The notes under the pieces are model-generated. The model had not been told where the DNA came from, did not search any database, and saw nothing but the letters and a program-made list of their open reading frames with translations. From positions 252,114 through 316,113 of the forward strand of contig NZ_LMFB01000041.1 in the NCBI RefSeq assembly GCF_001426685.1: a stretch of 64,000 nt of DNA. The letters run 5' to 3'. The translations under genes and the position numbers were made by a program. Source of the DNA: Rhizobium sp. Root483D2 (GTDB lineage: Bacteria; Pseudomonadota; Alphaproteobacteria; Rhizobiales; Rhizobiaceae). Shown here piece after piece: positions 52,519-61,280 of the stretch (its first letter is position 1; each line of letters begins with the position of its first letter).

Positions 52519-53196
52519 TCACCTTGGAACCGATATTGTGGCAGTGATATATTCGCGTTCCATTGTTCTGAGCGCTTGCTTCAAATCATCCAGATGACTG
52601 CAAAGATACTCAAGCGCCTGCAGGGCTGTACTGCAGGCGCGTTCAACCGCGGTCGGGGTATTGAAGTTGCCATCTCGGACAAATGCGAAGTAGCTCTTCG
52701 TCTCCGAAATTTGGTTCAAAGATTGCTCGTGATAGAAAGTGACTTCCGGGCTGAAGAGATCTTTAGCTTCGGCGAATTCTTTCCGGACAAGAAGCGCCTG
52801 GACGTCGTCGAGAAATTCACGGGCGCGATAGTCGGTGCGCAAATCGTCCGAACTTATCATGCGGAGCCTGTCCAGAAGCTCCCGGCAGGAGATCAAATAA
52901 TCATCAACCAAGCTGCCATGCGGCGTCATCAGCCTCATGACGCGCAGACGATCTGCTCTCAACGCGAGATAAATAAGGTCTTGGTGCCGCAAGTCGCTTT
53001 TCAAGTCGCTCCGTTGCATTTGCCTCACGGTTCCCCATGCGGCGGCCACAGCAAGAACGCCGGCTATAAGAGTTTGATATTTTTCGACAAAGGCCCAAAT
53101 TTGCCCCTCCGTTCCACCGAGCATTGCCGGTGGAATGATCGCCATGGCCGTGAAGAGAATGGCGAAGCTCGCAAAGGCGCCTTTTGCCGGGGTCAT
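52519..53196 (-). CDS. Cargo membrane protein of unknown function
   Basis: A 225-residue protein inserted between neck genes, on the opposite strand. Residues 7-27 (ASFAILFTAMAIIPPAMLGG) and 40-57 (TLIAGVLAVAAAWGTVR) are membrane helices, and the rest is a charged cytoplasmic helical domain (LALRADRLRVMRLMTPHG, ALLVRKEFAEAKDLF). The ATG at 53196 has GGAGAG. Its AT content is higher than that of the flanking phage genes, which suggests later gain. It could be a superinfection-exclusion protein; nothing in the sequence proves this. Confidence 0.65.
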   Translation of the reverse strand: MTPAKGAFASFAILFTAMAIIPPAMLGGTEGQIWAFVEKYQTLIAGVLAVAAAWGTVRQMQRSDLKSDLRHQDLIYLALRADRLRVMRLMTPHGSLVDDYLISCRELLDRLRMISSDDLRTDYRAREFLDDVQALLVRKEFAEAKDLFSPEVTFYHEQSLNQISETKSYFAFVRDGNFNTPTAVERACSTALQALEYLCSHLDDLKQALRTMEREYITATISVPR

Positions 53197-53267
53197 CCGA
53201 TTCTCTCCACAAATAAACAAACTCTAGTTTCAGATGTGGCAGCCAACAAAAGTCAACAGGTGATCAG

Positions 53268-53588
53268 ATGAGAGCGGGGAAACTCGACCGAACAATTCGC
53301 ATCGACAAATGGGACGAGGCGCCGGAGCCTGACGACTTCGGCACCGTGAAGCCGAACTTCACGCCGCTCGCCACGCTGCGCGCGCAGATCATGCAGAGCA
53401 GCACCGAGGAGTTTATCGAAGCGCAGGGGGCGACCGATGACACGTTGATTGTCTTTCGCACCCGCTGGCTGCCTGGTGTCACCACGGCCGACCGCGTCCA
53501 TTACGACGGCAAGGATTTCAACATCAAGGAAACCAAGGAAATCGGCCGCCGCAAGGCGCTGGAGCTTCGGGCGGTGAACGCGAAGTGA
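53268..53588 (+). CDS. Phage head-closure protein (SPP1 gp16-like)
   Basis: A 106-residue beta-barrel protein: MRAGKLDRTIRIDKWDEAPEP, FTPLATLRAQIMQSSTEEFIEAQ and RWLPGVTTADRVHYDGKDFNIKETKEIGRRKALEL are the head-closure / head-tail adaptor blocks. It plugs the connector after packaging. AGGTGA precedes the ATG. The stop overlaps the terS start in GTGA. Confidence 0.9.
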   Translation: MRAGKLDRTIRIDKWDEAPEPDDFGTVKPNFTPLATLRAQIMQSSTEEFIEAQGATDDTLIVFRTRWLPGVTTADRVHYDGKDFNIKETKEIGRRKALELRAVNAK

Positions 53589-54007
53589 GAGGAGCGAAGC
53601 CACATCTCGTTGTCGACAACGATGCGGTGAAGCGCGTTCCGCCCGCGCCTGGCTGGTTGTCGCCCGACGCCAAGAAGGAATGGCGCCGGGTTATGCCGAT
53701 CCTCGTCGAACGCAAAATCCTGACCACGGCCGATCTCGCCAGCTTCGAAAACTACTGCACCGCAATCGGTCAAATTCGGGAGATGGAGCGCCACCTTCAG
53801 CAGCACGGCCATGTGTTCACGGCCTTCAAGGAAAACAGGGATGGCGAACTGGTGCCGCTGGGCCTGAAGCGCAATCCAGCGGTGGGCATTCAAGCCGACG
53901 CAATGACGCGCTCCCGGCTGTTGGCTGCCGAGCTTGGCCTGACGCCGGTCTCCCGTTCACGTCCAGCCATAAGGGATGAAGACGATGATGATTCCCTCGT
54001 GGATTAA
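53585..54007 (+). CDS. terS: P27-family terminase small subunit
   Basis: A 140-residue protein starting at GTG that overlaps the previous stop (GTGA). PPAPGWLSPDAKKEWRRVMPILVERKILTTADLASFENYCTAIGQIREME is the P27-family signature, and the C-terminal GLTPVSRSR contacts the large subunit. It recognises phage DNA for packaging. It lies after neck genes rather than before portal. Confidence 0.93.
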   Translation: MRGAKPHLVVDNDAVKRVPPAPGWLSPDAKKEWRRVMPILVERKILTTADLASFENYCTAIGQIREMERHLQQHGHVFTAFKENRDGELVPLGLKRNPAVGIQADAMTRSRLLAAELGLTPVSRSRPAIRDEDDDDSLVD

Positions 54008-55598
54008 CGACGGCTCGGAGATCGAGGATCCGTTCGGCTACGGCGAGCGCGCTGTTCAGTGGCTGCGCCGTCTGAAGCACCCGAAGAACCCGGCGCGGGG
54101 AAGTCCTTTCCAGCTTGACCCATGGGCCGAACGCGTCATCCGCAAGCTCTATGGCCCACGCCACGATGACGGCCGGCGCATCGTTCGGCGCCTGGTGCTG
54201 CTCTTGCCGCGCGGGAACCGTAAGACCTCGCTTTGCGCTGCCATCACGCTGTTGCATCTCGTTGGCCCTGAAAAGCTCCCAGGCGGCCTGACGGTTTCGG
54301 CAGCGTCGGCGCATGAGCAGGCGATGGAGCTATTCAACGAGGCGGCCATGATCGTGCAGAGCGACCGGCGCCTTGAGAAGCATCTGGCCGTTCGGGAATA
54401 CACCTCATCCATCACCTATCGAAAGCTTCGCAGCCGCTACATCGCCGTTGCGTCTGATGGCAAGGTGCAACACGGCAAGACGCCGAACGTTGTTATTGCC
54501 GACGAGCTGCACGCATGGGAGGGCAAGGCCGGGCAGCGGCAGTGGGAGGCGCTTGATTCCGCACTGGTGAAGGTGCCGGGAACGCTGTTGATCGTCGCCA
54601 CCACATCAGGACGCGGGCAGGAAAACCTTGCATGGCGCACGGTCGAATACGCCATGAAAGTTCAGAAGGGTGAAATCGACGATACGGCAACGCTGCCGGT
54701 GATCTTCGCCGCAGAGAAAGACGACGACTGGAAAGACGAGGCTGTATGGTTCGCTGTCAACCCGGGCATGGTGCACGGCTATCCCGATCTCGACAGCTAC
54801 CGCGACAAGGCACAGAAGGCGATCAACTCGCCGTCGGATCGCGATAGTTTCCTGCAGTTCAATCTCAATGTCTGGCTCGATCACTCAGCATCGCCCTTCA
54901 TTGAAATGCCGGTCTATGACGAAGGCCGTGGGGAAGTGGACCTTGCCACCTTCGAAGCCGAGCAGACGCCTTGCTGGCTCGGTGTAGACCTTTCCAGCAA
55001 CGATGACCTGACGGCCGTCGTCGCGGCCTGGGGCAATCCCGAAGAGGGGTATTCAGTCTATCCGTGGTTCTTCTGCCCTGAAGACAAATTGCGAAAGCGG
55101 GCGGATAAGGACGGTGTGCCTTATCCCGCGTGGGCAGAGGACGGCCTTATCCTGCCGACGCCCGGCAATGTCGTGGATTTCCGGATCGTCGAAGACCGGA
55201 TCCGCGATATCTGCGCCACCTTCAATGTCCGAGAAATCGCCTTCGATCCGCACCTCGCGCGCAACATGCTCAACAATCTCCTTGAGGATGGATTGCCCGC
55301 CGTCGAAATGCGGCAGGGCTGGGTGACGATGGCGCCGGCGGTCAAGGAACTGGAGCGCGCCATCATCGGCGGCAGGTTCCGCCACGGTGGTCATCCGGTG
55401 TTGCGCTGGCATTTCGATAACATCGCGGTCGAGACCGACAAGGCCGGAAACAAGAGCCTGCACAAGGGCAAGAGCCGGGACAAGATTGATGGCGCGATGG
55501 CAACCGCCATGGCGATCGGTCGCGCCGCTGCCGGGAATACCGGTCTTTCCTCTTACGACACGTTCGACGGTGACCTTGATGAATGGAGCGTTGCATAA
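53985..55598 (+). CDS. terL: Phage terminase large subunit
   Basis: A 537-residue packaging motor. Walker A is PRGNRKTS (Lys80, Thr81), Walker B is VVIADELH (Asp173, Glu174), and the nuclease domain begins at CWLGVDLSSNDDLTAVVA with further acidic residues in IAFDPHLA and DKIDGAMA. The start at 53985 is used because AAGGG lies 9 nt upstream; an ATG at 53976 is too close to it. Overlaps terS by 23 bp. The stop is fused to the tape-measure start (TAATG), an uncommon neighbour pair. Confidence 0.95.
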   Translation: MMIPSWINDGSEIEDPFGYGERAVQWLRRLKHPKNPARGSPFQLDPWAERVIRKLYGPRHDDGRRIVRRLVLLLPRGNRKTSLCAAITLLHLVGPEKLPGGLTVSAASAHEQAMELFNEAAMIVQSDRRLEKHLAVREYTSSITYRKLRSRYIAVASDGKVQHGKTPNVVIADELHAWEGKAGQRQWEALDSALVKVPGTLLIVATTSGRGQENLAWRTVEYAMKVQKGEIDDTATLPVIFAAEKDDDWKDEAVWFAVNPGMVHGYPDLDSYRDKAQKAINSPSDRDSFLQFNLNVWLDHSASPFIEMPVYDEGRGEVDLATFEAEQTPCWLGVDLSSNDDLTAVVAAWGNPEEGYSVYPWFFCPEDKLRKRADKDGVPYPAWAEDGLILPTPGNVVDFRIVEDRIRDICATFNVREIAFDPHLARNMLNNLLEDGLPAVEMRQGWVTMAPAVKELERAIIGGRFRHGGHPVLRWHFDNIAVETDKAGNKSLHKGKSRDKIDGAMATAMAIGRAAAGNTGLSSYDTFDGDLDEWSVA

Positions 55599-57655
55599 TG
55601 CCGACAGATGAAGAGCGCCTGGTCGTCTCGCTTGAAGCGCGGGTCAATGACTTTGAAAAGAAATGGAAGCAGGCGGAGCGCACCGGAACGAACGTGTTCA
55701 CTGGTCTGCGCCGCAGCTCCAAGACCGCAACACAGCAGATGGAAGATGATGCGGTCCGCTCAACGACCCGGATCAATCAGGCCTTGGCGACCGTCGGCAC
55801 AAAGGTCGGGAATTTCGGCAAGGCTTTTGCAGGCGGTCTCGCCGCCGGTGTCGTCGGCATGGGCGTAGCCGGCATCATCTCGCAGATACAACAGGTGGCA
55901 AAGGGCGTTGCCCAGATCGGCGACGAGGCCAAGCGGGCGGGTCTCAGCATCCAGGCGTTTCAAGAGCTGAAGTTCGTCGCCGAGCAGAACCGCATCGGAG
56001 TGGATAGCCTCGTCGATGGCATCAAGGAACTCAACCTCCGCGCTGATGAGTTCATATCGACTGGCGCCGGCTCGGCAGCGGAAGCGTTCGGCCGTCTCGG
56101 CTATGGCGCCGATGAGCTTAAGACCAAGCTGAAAGACCCATCGGAGCTGTTCACCGAGATCATCGGCAAGCTGCAGCAGCTCGACCGCGCCGCGCAAATC
56201 CGCATTGCCGACGAGCTGTTCGGCGGCACCGGCGGCGAGAAGTTCGTCCAGCTTATCGAGCAAGGGGAGAAAGGCATTCGGGCGACGATCCGCCAAGCCC
56301 ACACTCTGGGAACCGTCATGTCCGACGAGCTAGTTACCCGCGCCGACGAACTGGACAAGAAATTCAACGCTATCACGACGTCGGTTGGCACCGGACTGAA
56401 GACCGCGATCGTTGCGGCCGCCACCGAGTTGCAGAACTTCATCAGCTCGTTTCAGGGCTTCATGGCGGAGTATGAGAAGCGGAAGAGGACTGCCGAGAAT
56501 GGTGCCGCTATGGGCGGGATGTTAGGAAAGCCATTCGAGCAGAGTGGCGCGAACACGACGGGGAAGACAAGCCGCCTCCCAGCGACACCCACGACATTGC
56601 CATCGCAAGAGCAGCTTTCGACCAAGTACCTTGAGAACTACCGCGCCGAACTGGCCCTGACCAATCAGCAGCGGGCCATCGCAGCGGAATCAGAGACAAT
56701 CCTGGCCAACGCGGCATCCCAGGGGCTGAAGGTCACGAAGGAGCAGGCCGAGGCGCTTGCCCGCGAAAAGGTGGCGCGTGATGAGGGCGAGGCCTCTACG
56801 AAGAAGCAGGGCGCATCCAGAGAGAAAGCGGGCAGCCAGGCGGATACCGAACGGCAGCAAATCCGCGATCTGATCGCAGATCTTGAGGAAGAGCTGCGCA
56901 TCGTCAACCTCTCAGACGTTGCCAAGCGGGCTTCCATCGCATCCCGACAGGCTGGCGCGGCCGCCACCGAGGAAGAGCGCCAGAGGATCATCGATCTATC
57001 CGAGGCACTCTATCAAGAGGAGGAAGCCAGACAGCGCCAGGTCGATGCCATGGAGTTCGGCCGCGACCTGACACGCGGCGCGATCGATGACCTCACGGCC
57101 GGTTTGGAAAACAATAAGAGCCTCTGGGAAAGCCTTGGGGACGCGGGAGTGAACAGCCTCAAGCGCATCGCTGACACGATGATCGACGACGTGCTCGACA
57201 GCATTTTCAAAGTGAACAATGCGGCCGGTGGCGGTGGTGGCATCTTCGGAGCACTGTTGTCTGGCCTTGGCTCATTCTTCGGCGGTGGCAAATCCGCATC
57301 GCCCGGCTTCCTTGATAATGGGTTCGATACCGGCCTACCGAAGTTTGCCAAAGGAGGCATTGCGGCCGGCCCCTCAATCTTTGGCGAGGCCGGGCCGGAA
57401 GCCGCAGTTCCATTGCCGGACGGCCGGCGCATTCCTGTGGATATGGGAAGCAAGGGTGGTGGCGGCCAAAGCGTCCATGTGACGTCGGATGTGAAAGTCA
57501 GCGTCGATGAGAACGGAAATCTAAAGGCATATGTCACCAAGACGGCTACGCAGATCAGCGAACGCAAAGTATCGGATGGGCTTCAGCATTACGATCGCTC
57601 AGTGCTGCCGAATAGTTTCCATCGCATCAGGGTTAATCCGAGGAACAGAGGCTGA
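55598..57655 (+). CDS. Phage tail tape measure protein
   Basis: A 685-residue protein that sets tail length and is ejected with DNA. It has an N-terminal coiled region (SLEARVNDFEKKWKQAERTGTN), a hydrophobic stretch (FAGGLAAGVVGMGVAGIISQI), long charged helices (REKAGSQADTERQQIRDLIADLEEEL), then a Gly-rich hydrophobic part and the C-terminal FAKGGIAAGPSIFGEAGPEAAVPLPDG, common in siphophage tape measures. By family rule the tail would be roughly 100 nm. A short form of the family. ATG overlaps the terL stop. Confidence 0.92.
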   Translation: MPTDEERLVVSLEARVNDFEKKWKQAERTGTNVFTGLRRSSKTATQQMEDDAVRSTTRINQALATVGTKVGNFGKAFAGGLAAGVVGMGVAGIISQIQQVAKGVAQIGDEAKRAGLSIQAFQELKFVAEQNRIGVDSLVDGIKELNLRADEFISTGAGSAAEAFGRLGYGADELKTKLKDPSELFTEIIGKLQQLDRAAQIRIADELFGGTGGEKFVQLIEQGEKGIRATIRQAHTLGTVMSDELVTRADELDKKFNAITTSVGTGLKTAIVAAATELQNFISSFQGFMAEYEKRKRTAENGAAMGGMLGKPFEQSGANTTGKTSRLPATPTTLPSQEQLSTKYLENYRAELALTNQQRAIAAESETILANAASQGLKVTKEQAEALAREKVARDEGEASTKKQGASREKAGSQADTERQQIRDLIADLEEELRIVNLSDVAKRASIASRQAGAAATEEERQRIIDLSEALYQEEEARQRQVDAMEFGRDLTRGAIDDLTAGLENNKSLWESLGDAGVNSLKRIADTMIDDVLDSIFKVNNAAGGGGGIFGALLSGLGSFFGGGKSASPGFLDNGFDTGLPKFAKGGIAAGPSIFGEAGPEAAVPLPDGRRIPVDMGSKGGGGQSVHVTSDVKVSVDENGNLKAYVTKTATQISERKVSDGLQHYDRSVLPNSFHRIRVNPRNRG

Positions 57656-57657
57656 TC

Positions 57658-58023
57658 ATGGGTAATTTGCAAGCACTGCTCTGCGATGAACTGAAAAGTC
57701 AGCTCACAGCGAAAGGTGTGGTCAGAGTGACCATACCTGCAGGTGGCGACCTGCTTTGGCGCTGGTTCAATGACCTGTCGGCAACCCGCAGCTACCACAT
57801 GGCCGGGCCAAACCCGATCAGCTACGCCGAGATATCGGGATATTCCCGCCTCATGGGCCTGCCGATCGAACCGCGCCACGTCGCCGTAATCAGGGCTATG
57901 GATAGAACCTACATCGAAGCGGCCTATTCCAAGCGCCAGCAAGCACCTGACGGCGTTAAGACTCTCCCTCCGGTCTCCGAGTATGCCCTGACCGACGGCA
58001 TGTTCGATGCAATGTTCGGGTGA
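57658..58023 (+). CDS. Phage tail-region protein, assembly-chaperone-like
   Basis: A 121-residue protein 2 nt after the tape measure. LLWRWFNDLSATRSYHMAGPNPISYAEISGYSRLMGLPIEPRHVAVIRAMDRTYIE recalls tail assembly chaperone / minor tail families in which a W-x-W-F stretch and a Y-R-L-x-G-x-P-I segment recur. Those normally stand before, not after, the tape measure. Assignment is by pattern and place only. Confidence 0.55.
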   Translation: MGNLQALLCDELKSQLTAKGVVRVTIPAGGDLLWRWFNDLSATRSYHMAGPNPISYAEISGYSRLMGLPIEPRHVAVIRAMDRTYIEAAYSKRQQAPDGVKTLPPVSEYALTDGMFDAMFG

Positions 58024-58027
58024 TCCC

Positions 58028-58954
58028 ATGGCCTATCTCGACCACTATCTCGATAAGCGAAATGAACGGCTTCAGCGCAAGCACAAGGCGCCGGCGCGCG
58101 TGATCCGCGGTGATCGTCGCGAGCGCGTCGTCGGCGAAGTCATGGACGTTCTAAAGGACTGGCGTCTAAGCCATTTCGAAAACGAAGCGCCGTGCCGCTA
58201 TGGCTTGCGGGCAGCCCTCTGCCTGGATGGCCACAGTTGGCCAACGGCCGATGTTGAGGCTGATCTTGTGGTTCAGGAGGCGTTAAGCCTCATTGGAGCG
58301 GAGCGCCCGTCGTGGGCGGAAGGGCAGTGGGCCTATACCGTCCCGAGGGAGAATTGTGCCTGGTGCTCGATCGCGATCGACGCGGACGGGCAGGCAAACG
58401 GCGATCGGTTCTGTTCTGTGATGTGCGCGACGAGTTCGTTTGAGAGCCGGGTCTACAAAGAGGGCGCTCTTGTCGACGGACTGATGCGGCGCGCGCGGGG
58501 AATGATCCGCCGAGAGAAAGCACCCACGCTTTGCTGCACCTACTGCGACCGCAAGTTCAAAAAGGAGCGGGCGATCTTTGACAGCTATAGGTCATCGGTT
58601 CGCTTCTGCTCAAACGCCTGCGCTGACGCATCGCGGCGGACGCTGGTGGAGATAGAATGCAATTGGTGCAACGAGCGCTTTAGGCCAGACGGGAAGCGGC
58701 GAAAATACTGCTCTGCCGATTGCTCAAGACAGGGGATCATCCGTGACATGCGGGCCGCGTTGCCCGAACGCCATTGCTGCCGGTGCAAGGCGGTTTTCCG
58801 CCCGAAAAACGGACTGGCGATGTATTGCAGCCGCGCATGCGCCCGCGTGATTTATTCGGCCAATTACTATCAAAAGAAGAAGGCGGCTCAACCGTCGAAC
58901 GTCATCTACCTCACGGCAGAGATATTCGACGGGTGGTTCAAGAGGGCGGCTTAG
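58028..58954 (+). CDS. Protein with four tandem CxxC...CxxxC zinc fingers
   Basis: A 308-residue protein. Four similar modules bind zinc: Cys110/113/129/133, Cys170/173/194/198, Cys211/214/228/232 and Cys250/253/267/271, each CxxC followed by an FCS- or YCS-x-x-C half. The linkers are basic. The N-terminal 105 residues contain a Trp/Ala-rich helical part. It stands where tail-tip genes should be and overlaps the converging KAP gene by 4 bp. Nucleic-acid binding is likely; it does not resemble a tail protein, so it may be a late regulator. Confidence 0.75.
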   Translation: MAYLDHYLDKRNERLQRKHKAPARVIRGDRRERVVGEVMDVLKDWRLSHFENEAPCRYGLRAALCLDGHSWPTADVEADLVVQEALSLIGAERPSWAEGQWAYTVPRENCAWCSIAIDADGQANGDRFCSVMCATSSFESRVYKEGALVDGLMRRARGMIRREKAPTLCCTYCDRKFKKERAIFDSYRSSVRFCSNACADASRRTLVEIECNWCNERFRPDGKRRKYCSADCSRQGIIRDMRAALPERHCCRCKAVFRPKNGLAMYCSRACARVIYSANYYQKKKAAQPSNVIYLTAEIFDGWFKRAA

Positions 58955-60399
58955 GTCGCTGATGAAGAACTAGCGTTCGCCATGCGGCCAGCATTGACGA
59001 CCAATCCTAACAAATCCACCTGAACACTGGGTGCTGAACGAGGGACGGGTACACCATTCCACTCGCGATCAAAAATGCTGTTAACGTAGCGTGCGCTCGA
59101 GTCATCTCGCTCCTTGTTTCCGTATTCGACGATCTTCTGCATGCTATTAAAAATTGAATACGCTTCTGCGTAGATGCGGTTATAGTAGATGCTAAAATCC
59201 CTCGAGCGGTTACTATGGCGGTCGTGCGTAATATTTGGCAAAATCCATTGTTTTAGCGCTGGCAGGTCCGGATGGGGCCAGACTGCTTTACCTGATAGAT
59301 AGAACTGAGCGCACAGCGGGAAGACGAGTGAGATTTCAGCCGGCACTTTATGCGGCCACGCTGTCACTGTTGCGTCAATCATTTCAATTATCTGTTCCAC
59401 TGCCCGCAGATCCGAGCCAAAACCGAATGCCTTGAATCCTAACGATATTGCTTCCGTAAGTTTATCGTCCGGCGCACGGAGTTTCTCTTGCGGCAGGTCG
59501 GCGCAGAGCTTCTGAACAAGCGTCTCAAGCGGTGGTTCGGCAAACACATAGGTTCTGTTGAAGAAGCGCTTCAAGTACCGGAAGCCGTTGAAGTTTGCTC
59601 CATAGGCGCCTGCGATGCTGTGCTGAAGTTGATCGGAGTTCGTCGCAAAGACAAATACAACACCTTCAACATCGAACAGGTGCTTGACCCGCTCAAGAAG
59701 CTGAACAGCGAATGTCGGTCGGCATCGATCCAGTTCATCCACCAGAATGAATAGTGGTGCCGGCCTCTTGGTCGAGACCGCAGCGATAGAGGCCGCAAGC
59801 TTTTCTCTAAAATCCGACATCGCTCGATCGGTGCGTTGGAACCCATCGATAAGCGCTTCGAGTGAAGTATCGAACAGTTTCTCAATCTCACCTTCCGCAA
59901 CCATTGTTCCTTCAGCGATTGCTGTGGTTAAGTCGCCGTCGCTCTCGCCCCCTTCGGAAATCATCTCACGGAAATCTTCGATTGCGACGCCGGTGTGCTT
60001 CTTCAGCAGCGCCTTTCCTATCGCTCCAGCAAACTTTACTGCAATGGGCCCGCCACTCGACTTCACTGCGCCCCACGCTTTGCTGATCGGTCCAGGCTTT
60101 TGAACAAAAGGCTCAAAAGCTTTATCGATCGCGGCCATTATAGCGACATAGGGATCCTGCGCATGATCGTCCCGCCAAGCATTAATTCGAGCAACGATAT
60201 GGCCTTGGCTCTCAAGATCTGCAGCCAGCCCTTCTAGAAAAAACGTCTTTCCGCCACCCCAGTCCGCGTCGACGTTCATCACGTAAGATGCGACGCGACC
60301 TTGCGCTTTGCGCTTGTCAATTTGGCCAATGAGAAAATTGTATAAAAACTTAGCGTCATCTTTTCGATTGAGTAGGTCGGCATCCCAGTGTGCAGTCAT
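58951..60399 (-). CDS. KAP-family P-loop NTPase
   Basis: A 482-residue NTPase of the KAP family, which includes PifA, the F-plasmid protein that excludes phage T7. Walker A is ADWGGGKT (Lys51) in the KAP-style W-G-x-G-K frame. Walker B is LFILVDELDRCRP (Asp221, Asp224), followed by the family block FAVQLLERVKHLFDVEGVVFVFATNSDQLQHSIAGAYG. Most KAPs have two membrane helices between the Walker motifs; here only a mildly hydrophobic stretch (116-132) is seen. The start at 60399 has GGAAAA. Divergent from the HEPN-like gene, opposite to the late operon, and AT rich: cargo. Confidence 0.88.
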   Translation of the reverse strand: MTAHWDADLLNRKDDAKFLYNFLIGQIDKRKAQGRVASYVMNVDADWGGGKTFFLEGLAADLESQGHIVARINAWRDDHAQDPYVAIMAAIDKAFEPFVQKPGPISKAWGAVKSSGGPIAVKFAGAIGKALLKKHTGVAIEDFREMISEGGESDGDLTTAIAEGTMVAEGEIEKLFDTSLEALIDGFQRTDRAMSDFREKLAASIAAVSTKRPAPLFILVDELDRCRPTFAVQLLERVKHLFDVEGVVFVFATNSDQLQHSIAGAYGANFNGFRYLKRFFNRTYVFAEPPLETLVQKLCADLPQEKLRAPDDKLTEAISLGFKAFGFGSDLRAVEQIIEMIDATVTAWPHKVPAEISLVFPLCAQFYLSGKAVWPHPDLPALKQWILPNITHDRHSNRSRDFSIYYNRIYAEAYSIFNSMQKIVEYGNKERDDSSARYVNSIFDREWNGVPVPRSAPSVQVDLLGLVVNAGRMANASSSSAT

Positions 60400-60513
60400 A
60401 ATTTTTCCAAACGTGTGCTGGCAAAAGCACTGTAAGCTCCGTCGAATTTTCTCGACATAGCGCCATTGGAGCAAAGCGATTTAGGTGATTCTTCACGTCC
60501 TATCCGCGCAACG

Positions 60514-60536
60514 TGACAGGATGCACGCGGCTGTCA
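60514..60536. promoter_or_regulatory. Dyad in the KAP/HEPN divergent promoter region
   Basis: TGACAG and CTGTCA flank an 11-bp centre, in the 250-bp region between the two divergent cargo genes. The form and place fit an operator, but a 6-bp dyad can arise by chance. Confidence 0.35.
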
Positions 60537-60649
60537 AGGTGGCAGTTGACGGCCAGAACACCTATCCTCCTGGTGGCAATTTACCTTGCCTTTCGTTTGC
60601 CATTGGACGAACGTTCGGTGCCGGGGCGTTGTAGGGCCGAAATGGGGGT

Positions 60650-61237
60650 ATGATGACCTTTGGGTTGACGAAAGATTTGCTTTTAGCGATCGATCCAGAC
60701 ACTCGCGCTTTCACGTTGGTGGGTGCGTTTATGGGCCATTTCGCTCTACTTGAAGAGGGCATCAATGCTGCGCTGGGGGAGGTACTGGAAGTCAAAGGTA
60801 TCAGGAGAGCGATCGTCGCCCGAAACATGTCGTTCGATGATAAGATTAAGACACTCAGAACTCTCGTAAACACTTTCATTTTAAATCAATCCCACGCGAA
60901 GGATTTCGATGACCTTGCAAAACGTGCCCGCAAGATCGGCGAAACAAGAAATGTGGTGGCCCATACTCCGTTCCGTAGAAGTGCTCAGTCCGATGGGGTC
61001 GAGTTCTTTGCTTTCTCAGCGTCAAGTACATTAAAGTTCATTGAAATGGACTGGCCAATCGACGAGTTTCTGCGGCAGGTTCTATTGATCAATGAAATAG
61101 ACAATGAGCTGAGATCGATTGATAGCAAGATGGCGATGCAACGCGTAGCTCAAGCACTTATTAACGGACCGGGCCGGAACGGTACATTGGCAAGCGATCA
61201 GATGGGCGGATTATTTGGACTACGGGAAGAAGAATAA
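60650..61237 (+). CDS. HEPN-like helical protein
   Basis: A 195-residue all-helical protein. Residues 94-110 hold the Rx4H motif (Arg100-NVVA-His105, in GETRNVVAHTPF), the active signature of HEPN ribonucleases. The upstream helices (HFALLEEGINAALGEVLEV, SFDDKIKTLRTLVNTFI) follow the HEPN bundle order. HEPN proteins cleave RNA in many toxin and anti-phage systems, although some lack activity. It starts at one of two adjacent ATG codons (60650 or 60653) after GGGGG. Divergent from the KAP NTPase; both are absent from standard phage layouts. Confidence 0.7.
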   Translation: MMTFGLTKDLLLAIDPDTRAFTLVGAFMGHFALLEEGINAALGEVLEVKGIRRAIVARNMSFDDKIKTLRTLVNTFILNQSHAKDFDDLAKRARKIGETRNVVAHTPFRRSAQSDGVEFFAFSASSTLKFIEMDWPIDEFLRQVLLINEIDNELRSIDSKMAMQRVAQALINGPGRNGTLASDQMGGLFGLREEE

Positions 61238-61280
61238 TTTCCGCGCCGTTCTTTCGGTTGATTATTGCGCCAACAGCGCA

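Noticed and set aside
46423-58023. Gene transfer agent instead of prophage
   Set aside because: Head genes resemble the GTA type, but an integrase, attL/attR, an excisionase and a switch region show an integrating phage, and GTA gene order is different.
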